Source: Trichobilharzia regenti
Taxonomy: Eukaryota; Platyhelminthes; Trematoda; Strigeidida; Schistosomatidae
DNA length: 64,000 nucleotides
Direction of reading: 5' to 3'
NCBI GenBank assembly: GCA_944472135.2
Contig: OX235266.1
Span: 14,611,925 to 14,675,924 of the forward strand
Of this stretch, positions 57,121 to 64,000 are shown in pieces. Every line of letters begins with the position of its first letter. Position 1 is the stretch's first letter. A program made the translations under genes and the position numbers. The notes below the pieces were generated by a model. The model was given only the letters and a program-made list of their open reading frames with translations, searched no databases and was not told the origin of the DNA.

Positions 57121-57608
57121 AGTAAACCGATATTTACAATTGCAATAGGCTACACAGGATAACACGCTGAACGGCTAATTCTCGTCAAGGAGTCTAATTG
57201 ACTGTACTTTGACGATCAGAGAAGGAAATTCATAAAAACCGGGCTAAGAGACTTTTATCGATCACTATAATTTTTCCATTGTTGAATCTCCAGAAAGAAC
57301 ACTTTGAACCAATCAGAAGATTATAGAACATCTAGATTTCGATGATGACTTTTATTTAGCGTCACTCAAACTTGAAGACTTGCGAACGAAAACCAGGAAA
57401 ATGGCTAAAGAAGAAGCGAAGACAGAATTTCAAGTGAATACAGAGAAGACTTATTTCGATTATGAAGTTCCTTCAGTTGCAGTCATTTTCAGGGGATTAT
57501 ATTTTACCTCTAGCAATGCTCATTTTGCCATAATGTTTATCAGAATTCTTCTTCCGATTAATTTTGAGCACTTATTTATGTATTTATTGATTAACTGATT
57601 TATTTCAG
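57121..57608. other. Intron before exon 57609, no other feature
   Basis: A short open frame at 57380-57598 shows no domain and ends before the acceptor; not supported as coding. Confidence 0.35.
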
Positions 57609-57750
57609 GCATGCTTACGTCAATCAAATCGTGGCATCTGTACAAATTCATGTCCAGCCTCTAAAGTATATAATAAGTCAACGTATACTTGGAAAGAAAA
57701 TCCTGATGGACTGTTAACATTAGGATCAATCTGTGTAAAATCCTGTCCAA
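57609..57750 (+). CDS. EGFR: EGFR-like exon: Cys-rich domain II, dimerisation-arm region
   Basis: Acceptor atttcag, donor gtgagt, phase 0-1, 142 bp. It encodes ACLRQSNRGICTNSCPASK, VYNKSTYTWKENPDG, then LLTLGSICVKSCP. Compare EGFR 'C.kFrDeatCkdtCPplmlYnpttYqmdvNPeGkysfGatCVKkCP': the cysteines and the Y-N...TY...NP-G...G..CVK.CP frame align. In ErbB receptors this segment carries the beta-hairpin dimerisation arm, and the Tyr and Asn-Pro residues of that arm are retained. It is the last exon recognised in the window; the following exon should begin with two bases completing a codon. Confidence 0.93.
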
Positions 57751-58685
57751 GTGAGTTAATTTTTATTAAAAGGAACTCATAACACAGAGTAGGGTGTTAA
57801 CACAAAAAGCTTGCTTAAAAAGCATTTGTCATCAATTTTATTATTAAGCAAACATAGGATTCGTACCTTTTTAGGGCTATTTGTTTGTAAAAGAAAAGGG
57901 GGAATCTATGAGATACACATCGTTCGTCCTATTTGGACTCATCAACTGGACATACCTGCCTAAATTTCAGTGAATGAACAACAATTCAGCTTATTGATAT
58001 AAGGAGAAAAATTGGGCACTGTGGTGGGGTAGAACTATATTTTGATAAAATCACACGGTATTTGTTATACAGTAATATTTACTGATGACCAATGTTCGAG
58101 GACAAATTATTACTGCTCATAATCATATCAAAGTACTCCTCACACACCTTTCTTGCTTCATTTATATGCATGAGTGAAATTGATGATTAGACATTTGAAT
58201 AAAAATCAATATAAGATAATGTACATTCAGAAATAATAATAATAATATGAGTGTCATTGATCAATTATAGTCAGATTGGAAATAAGACGACTGTTTTTAT
58301 AGTCATAATAAGCAACTTGTTAGGATGTTATAATGTATGTGAATTGAATACATTTTAACATTATTTATTATCCTCCTCTAATTTGACTGACTGGTGGTAA
58401 TAATATCTTCCATATCTCTGGTATTTGGATTGAGTCATTTCTGTTGCATGTGTTGGGTGTAGATTCACTCGATGAACCAGGCAGGATTCAGTAATCAACC
58501 TCACCCACCTCGCTCTACCTACCTATATTACTTCTTAGAATTTTAACTCTGTCCCACCCACTCTATTTTGTGATTGTATATGAATTCATACAGTGTAATC
58601 GTTGAGCTTTTTTCTAAATTACTTATCTTCGCGGGTAGGGTCACAATCATTTCAACTTTGGCTAAATTCTTATGTTCTGATAATC
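57751..58685. other. Intron after last recognised exon; one decayed SM-alpha ribozyme
   Basis: At 57915-57965 on minus: CCAG, TTGATGA (U for C3), stem II GTCC/GGAC with loop AAATA, GAAC: an SM-alpha hammerhead relic. 58040-58140 resembles repeat ends at 59900-59975 and 62930-63000. No exon seen. Confidence 0.5.
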
Positions 58686-58689
58686 TTAC

Positions 58690-59765
58690 TACTCCTGATA
58701 ATAATAATAATAATAATCACTTTATTCCACAACAATAACAATTTACAGCATGGAATTTTCAGCGTTTCTTTTACATATTGCAATGGTTTAGCTTTGTTTA
58801 TAATTATATAAATGTATAAAATGTTAAAATATTGATAGTTGATAGGAAAAAATAAAACCCCAACAAAATTACACCATTGTTAGGTCATAGTGAATAATAA
58901 ATAAATAATATATCAAATAACACATGCATTAATATGCATCATTACATTTTATAGTTTAGTTAATGATTTAAAAGTTGTAAAAGTTCTTTTCTGGTATTTG
59001 TCTCTTCACACAATACTCGTGCCAAATATGGTACGGTCGAATTTTTATATTTTGTAGTACGAGCATAAATGTTTATGAAATTTCTTCTGGTCTTACCCGA
59101 AGAGATACAAGGAAACAATTGTGAATAAAGAGGATGTTCACTATCCAATAAGATAACTTTAGCTAAGTGTTTACAAGAATTCATATGCCTATTGACAACA
59201 GTGTCATTTAGTTGAGTCAAAGGGATAGCACTGACCCTACTTACAGCCTTCAATGTTCTTCGTAGTATTATATGGTCTTTCTTGAGTAGCCCAGGGAAGA
59301 ATAATGGAGAACAATAAAGAATGATGGGCAAAACACATGAATTAATAAATTGTATGAGAAGAGATTGGGTTATACCTGAGTGCCTCAACTTCTTTATGTA
59401 ATAAGTCAGACGGAAAACTTTCTTAGAAACTATAAGAATATGAGACGACCAGCAAAGGTTTGAAGAGAAACTAATGCCAAGATAAGAAACACTTGACTTA
59501 CTCTCTATCATGGTACCATCAATATTACAACAATCATGAGATTGGATCAATCCATGCATGTCTTTTTCACTTCTCAAGCTGAAATCAACAGTGTTACACT
59601 TAGTTGGATTTAGTTTAAAACCATTTGAGCCAGACCAATCCTTAACTTCAGCTAAGAAGCCATTCATATGGGAACAATCCGATGTGGAAACTACAGGGAC
59701 AGAAACGGTCAGATCATCAGCATACTTAATGAAGTTAACTTTGGGTGAGTTTGACCTACGTAGTT
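58690..59765 (-). mobile_element. CR1-like retrotransposon, RT C-terminal half to 3' end
   Basis: 58960-59667 is a 235-residue open minus frame: LAEVKDWSGSNGFKLNPTKC (Lys-Asn-Pro block after motif C), VSYLGISFSSNLCWSSHILI, SKKVFRLTYYIKKLRHSGIT, CVLPIILYCSPLFFPGLLKK, then a C-terminal SSGKTRRNFINIYARTTKYK. Upstream 59690-59740 encodes INFIKYADDLTVSVPV (YADD), separated by a frameshift. The 3' end has an (ATT)n tail (58697-58717 on +). Best-preserved CR1 copy; distinct subfamily from 31467-33230. Confidence 0.88.
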
Positions 59766-59999
59766 GACCTAACTAACAGTCATTGTAAGGTATTTTAAAA
59801 ATTATATAATATTTTGTTTAATTCAATCCAAATGTCTTATCATCAATTTTTACTCATTTATATAAGGGAAGCAAGAAAGTTGTGTGAGTAGTGCCTTGAT
59901 ATGATGATTATGAATAGTAAAGATAATTTGCGCTCGAAACGTGGCTCTCATTGAAAATACTACTGTATAATACACTGTGTGTGTGACTATTATTATTAT

Positions 60000-60720
60000 T
60001 TCCTTTAATTCCTAGAGGAACATAGGGCTTCAGCTGCTCACGTCTCCATTGCATTTGGTTCTCTGTTGGAGTTTTCACCTGGCTCCATGTCTGTCTGCAT
60101 GCTTTCATCTCCTCTTCACATCACCTCCTCCCTGTCACCCTCACACTGACGACCAACTCGGTTCCACTCAAGGGCCTGTCTTTTGATGTCACTTGATGGT
60201 TTCCTCAGGGTATGGCCAGTCTACCTGAATCCACCTGAAATTCTTCTTGCTTATTTGTTTCACAATCGGTTCCTGCTGGGTTGGTTCGCTCATTGGCAGA
60301 GATCTCTGTCGCTGATCTTTTCTGACCATATCATCTTGAGTATTGAGTGAAGACAGTCAGCTGTTGATGAAGGTCTGAAGTTTGTTTGATATGCTCTTTA
60401 TGACACGCTGGCCAAGTCTCTGTTCCGTATAGTGGCACTGACTGACTTCACATTGGAGTTGAAAATCCGGATCTTATTTTTGATGGTGAGTGTTGTTGAC
60501 CTCCACACAGACTCAAGACTAATGAAAGCTTGTCTTACTTTTCCGATTCTGGCTCTGATATCCTCGTCAGTTTCGTTCGCCTGTGGTTGAAACGATGCTT
60601 CCCAGGTAGGTAGGTAGGTAGGTAGGTAGGTAGGTAAGTGAAGGAGGTTGTTTCCTTCAGGTTCCTTCCATCTATGCCGATTTTGCCTGTTGTTGTTGTT
60701 GCTGTGGCTATATGAAAATA
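60000..60720 (-). mobile_element. RTE-type 3' end (family A)
   Basis: Minus: ANETDEDIRARIGKVRQAFI, SLESVWRSTTL, NVKSVSATI, then the tail MKACRQTWSQVKTPTENQMQ and WRREQLKPYVPLGIKG. It ends at (AAT)n near 59990-60000. A (GGTA)n microsatellite at about 60604-60637 lies inside it. Confidence 0.8.
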
Positions 60721-61295
60721 AAATTTTATTCATAATGGAGTAACAGTCTAGCTGGGTCCACACCACACACATGAAACAGGGACTCGTAACATATATATGT
60801 TTTCTATCTAAACACACATCAAATGATGTATACTACTGAAGATAACATATAGAAAAGACTGTCATCAATTTTTAATTTATCCAATGAGCATGATACACAG
60901 AGAGGCTTCTATCTGTTTGGCTATCAAAGAATCCTGAATTACTGCTGCAGCTTCAGGAATAAATCAATCAAAAAGATTCATGAATAACTATTGAAGAAAT
61001 GGTTAGTGCATTTGTAGTGCGAATAATAACCATAATTGAAAGTGAATTTTCACTGACATCTCATTCTTCAGTGAAGTATTTGATGAATTCAACTCTGACT
61101 AAGCATCATTTTTTCTCATTCCGTTTACATGACAAGTGGAACGCATAATTTCAGACTTGAGCTTCAGAGTTTCAGTAGCAATGGTGTTCATTTTATAGGG
61201 TATGGAGTTGTTAGTCTCATGCCTACTTGCCAGTTCAATTTGAGGAGTACGTCGACCCAGATCAAGTGCTTCGCTGATGAGTATTCTGTCTATCT
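60721..61295. other. No gene seen
   Basis: AT-rich; unassigned. Confidence 0.3.
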
Positions 61296-61299
61296 GTCT

Positions 61300-62320
61300 A
61301 TTTTTGACATAGAACTTTGCACCGATGTGCACCAGTTCAAGTCGCCACACTCCCTCCTTGTAGCATACAAAGAAAGAGAAGAAAGTACAAGAAATGCATA
61401 ATAGGGACAGTAAACAGATGTGTGAGACAAAGGAATAGTAATAACGAAGAACAATATAGTTTCATGGGAAATCATAAGTCCCAGGGAGTGGATGCATCTG
61501 CGCCAGCCATTGGGAACGATCACTTTGAGCCATGTCACCAATTGTTTCCAGCCACCATTGGTTTTTACCGTCCCGAGGACCCCAACCAGTCAAGAAGTCT
61601 ACACCTTCCTACGTGACTGGCTTAAAATAACTGTTGTGCATTTCATTGACTGATGAAGCCATGTTTTGGTATGACCGCCGCTAGCTCTTTTCCAGCCTGA
61701 CCGTATGTCAGCTAACATTGCCGGTTAGTCGAGGAAGGCGATGACTAGGCATATCTCACACATATAGATTCACAGACTCGTCGATTGATTTCTCCTCCTT
61801 ACATAGCACTCGACGCCTAACCCCAATATTGGTCACCTTATTATACAGCTTCACACGGGAGATAGAACACAGGCACCTATAATCAAAGACAACTAGCCAG
61901 CCTTCTCATGTCTTCCACTCTCAATGGCCAGGTCTCACAGTTAGCCATAAAGGAGGACGGGAAGAACTGATGAGCAGTACACCCACCATTTAGTCGATAA
62001 CCAGTAGGATATCACGTCTACGTCAGAGATGGCGTAAACTGGCATATGCGAAACTAGCCCTCTGTATCCATGCTGAGATTTCGCCAGAGATCAACCCGCT
62101 GGCGTTGGCCGATGGTACTTCCCAAATAAGTGAAGTGGTCAACGTGCTCTACCATTTCACTCCATATTTCTAAACTAGGAGTCAATATAGTCCAGTCCTG
62201 TAACATCATCTTACATTTGACAAGGGGAGCGAATCGCATGCCAAACATTCGTAGATTGCAGCTCAATGAGTATCCTACCATTGGGCAATTAATGCATCGA
62301 AAAATGGCTATCCTCAGGTA
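61300..62320 (-). mobile_element. RTE-type retrotransposon 3' end (family B)
   Basis: Minus from 62281: MFGMRFAPLVKCKMMLQDWT and VEHVDHFTYLGSTI, then the 'D.SRRRRDILLVID'-type region, the C-terminal WLETIGDM-type stretch near 61530 and the tail at 61300. Same family as 63380-64000(+). Confidence 0.75.
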
Positions 62321-62384
62321 GAAAACTATTCATACCTCTGATAGTCGGTCAACAATTGCCTTATGCAACTTTTTTGTGGGCTGC

Positions 62385-62705
62385 TGCCAATTAGATGGTT
62401 GGAGGCAATTGGCAAGAAGTCTTGAAAACCACCTAGGTTTCATGCTAGTCGGTAATCACCAGTCAGCAAGGAATATCTGCAACCTTGAAGGAACTCATGT
62501 TGCCTTAGGCAAAGCTTCCTGCTGATTGTCTCGAACAATCTAATACCAAAAATTCTCAGTGAACCGTGCTGGTGAGCTACCCCTAGTGTCATGGGTAGCT
62601 ACATTGCAAACTTGACTGATAGAATTCAATCTGTACCTAAGACAGGACTAGACACATAAACACCCACACATTACACTAGTTAGTGACTAGTGTCCAATCA
62701 AAAAA
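62385..62705 (-). repeat. Dispersed SINE-like repeat, second copy of 1-290
   Basis: Matches 1-290 over most of its length, with a more complete right end ('actagttagtgactagtg'). Orientation assigned by analogy with the B-box-like word in copy 1. Confidence 0.55.
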
Positions 62706-63375
62706 ATTCATTTGTGTTTTTATAAGCTTATCAGTAGAAATGAATTCAACAGACGATTGAAATATCAGTTTCTGGGACTTCTGATGCTTAAAATTTCCTA
62801 ATTATTAATAAGAATTCTGTTTCAAACACATTACAATATGACTACTCTTCACGAAGAATAATATAAATACATTGGCTGTTAGTTAACGCATTCTTTAAAT
62901 ACAAATATATCCTTGATGAATTACACACTGTTATACAGTAATATTAACTGATACGACCACGTTTCTAGCACAAATTATTGCTCATAATCCTATCAAGTCA
63001 CTCTAAAGCCAACGCATTCTAATATTGGATATTTAGACTTTATTTAATTCATCTCATCCGTTGTCTGTCTATAAAGACTGACTTAGTAAAGTGTCTGCAA
63101 AACCGAGCAATAGCACCAAGTAGTACAACAAAAAATCGAAATGATGAAATGAAACATATAGAGGGAGAAGCGTTGGTGTTAAATAACTAACTATCCTATA
63201 AAATTCATTAGGAAGATCAAAAAACGGTCGAAAGAAAAATAAAAATTAATGATGAAACTAATAATGAAAACATAATTAAGAGAGAATATAAAGCATCTAA
63301 AATGGTATTACCATGTAAGGAGGGAGAGGAAAACTGAAACCCTGTTTAGGATTCTTAATACAGCAAAAATTAGGG
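62706..63375. other. No gene seen
   Basis: 62930-63000 resembles repeat ends near 58050 and 59900; the rest is AT-rich. Confidence 0.3.
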
Positions 63376-63379
63376 TGGC

Positions 63380-64000
63380 ATTTAAACCTACAAACTCACT
63401 CAGTGGTGTCCGATAGGGATGTCCACTCTCCCCATTTCTGTTTAACTTCATCATAGATATGCTGATGGAAGTATCCGTAACTGAACGTAACGACTTAGGA
63501 ATCGACTTGTTACCAGGGAATAGTCTTATGGACTTAGAATATGCAGATGACATAGTCCTGTTAGGGGAGGATGCTGACAAAATCCAACAGAGTCTTCTGA
63601 ACACCTTGAGCAGTAATCTTCGTATGTCTGGCAATGCGATTCGCCCCTGCAAAATGTGAGATGCTGCTGCAGGACTGGACTACGTCAACTCCTAGCTTAG
63701 TGATAGGGAGTGAAGTGATAGAACATGTTGACCACTTCACCTATTTGGGAAGTTGTACCAGCATCAACGGACTGATTATTGGCGACGAAATCTCAGCACG
63801 AATCCAAAACCCTCGAGCTGCTTTCGTTGACTTACAACATCTCTTGCGTAGGCGTGACATCCGGATATCAACCAAGGGACGTGTGTACTGCTCACCAGTT
63901 CTCTCCGTCCTTCTCTATGGCTCTGAAACATGGCCAATACGAGTTGAAGACATGAATAGGTTGACTGTTGTTTTTGATCATAGATGTCTGCGATCTCTGT
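63380..64000 (+). mobile_element. RTE-type retrotransposon (family B), RT palm onward, cut by window end
   Basis: Reads GCPLSPFLFNFIIDMLMEVS (RT motif B), SLMDLEYADDIVLLGEDADK (motif C, YADD), CEMLLQDWTTSTPSL, VEHVDHFTYLGS after one in-frame stop near 63658, then RRRDIRISTKGRVYCSPVLS and LLYGSETWPIRVEDMNRLTV. Typical RTE/SR2-like order. 5'-truncated; the rest lies beyond 64000. Confidence 0.88.

Noticed and set aside
57380..57598. Extra receptor exon directly upstream of 57609
   Set aside because: No Cys-rich pattern; the frame ends before the acceptor and exon 54173 joins 57609 in phase with continuous EGFR homology.

Overview
The window is eukaryotic and almost certainly from a schistosome blood fluke (genus Schistosoma); the species cannot be fixed from sequence alone. 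The evidence is an AT-rich, intron-heavy layout, SM-alpha-type SINEs carrying hammerhead ribozymes, Penelope-like elements (PLEs) with GIY-YIG endonuclease domains, and RTE and CR1-like non-LTR retrotransposons. There is no operon, no CRISPR and no prokaryotic gene. One host gene can be supported: an EGF-receptor-type receptor tyrosine kinase on the + strand. Seven consecutive exons lie at 7819-7938, 18162-18479, 30816-31256, 43585-43959, 47665-48057, 54173-54369 and 57609-57750. Together they encode receptor L domain 1, a Ser/Thr-rich insert of about 300 residues, and the start of the furin-like Cys-rich domain II. The signal-peptide exon and everything after the first part of domain II (rest of domain II, L2, transmembrane segment, kinase) were not found here. 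Splice phases agree across all six junctions. 

The introns (about 3-12 kb) are filled with repeats. 1-7.8 kb: SINEs, RTE ends, a tandem ribozyme-SINE array and a PLE tail. 7.9-18.2 kb: SINE pair, PLE and RTE fragments and a perfect 1,356-bp (TATC)n tract. 18.5-30.8 kb: four PLE copies, SINE pairs, SM-alpha elements with hammerheads, an RTE reverse transcriptase. 31.3-43.6 kb: CR1-like RT, a ~1-kb fold-back repeat, a head-to-head RTE pair, a PLE with inverted ends, an RTE tail and a PLE split by a solo LTR. 44-57.6 kb: SINE pairs, RTE tails, a second LTR copy, fold-back repeats. 57.8-64 kb: CR1-like and RTE fragments. 

The most striking pattern is structural. SINEs, PLEs, RTE and an unclassified repeat recur as head-to-head inverted pairs with both 3' tails facing outward. 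Five SINE pairs and one PLE pair are bounded by exact 12-16 bp direct repeats that read as target-site duplications, so each pair looks like one insertion event. Several SINE arms carry a near-consensus hammerhead core, and at least one SINE array is head-to-tail tandem. I suggest double-ended target-primed reverse transcription, possibly from multimeric or circular ribozyme-processed RNA; this is inference.
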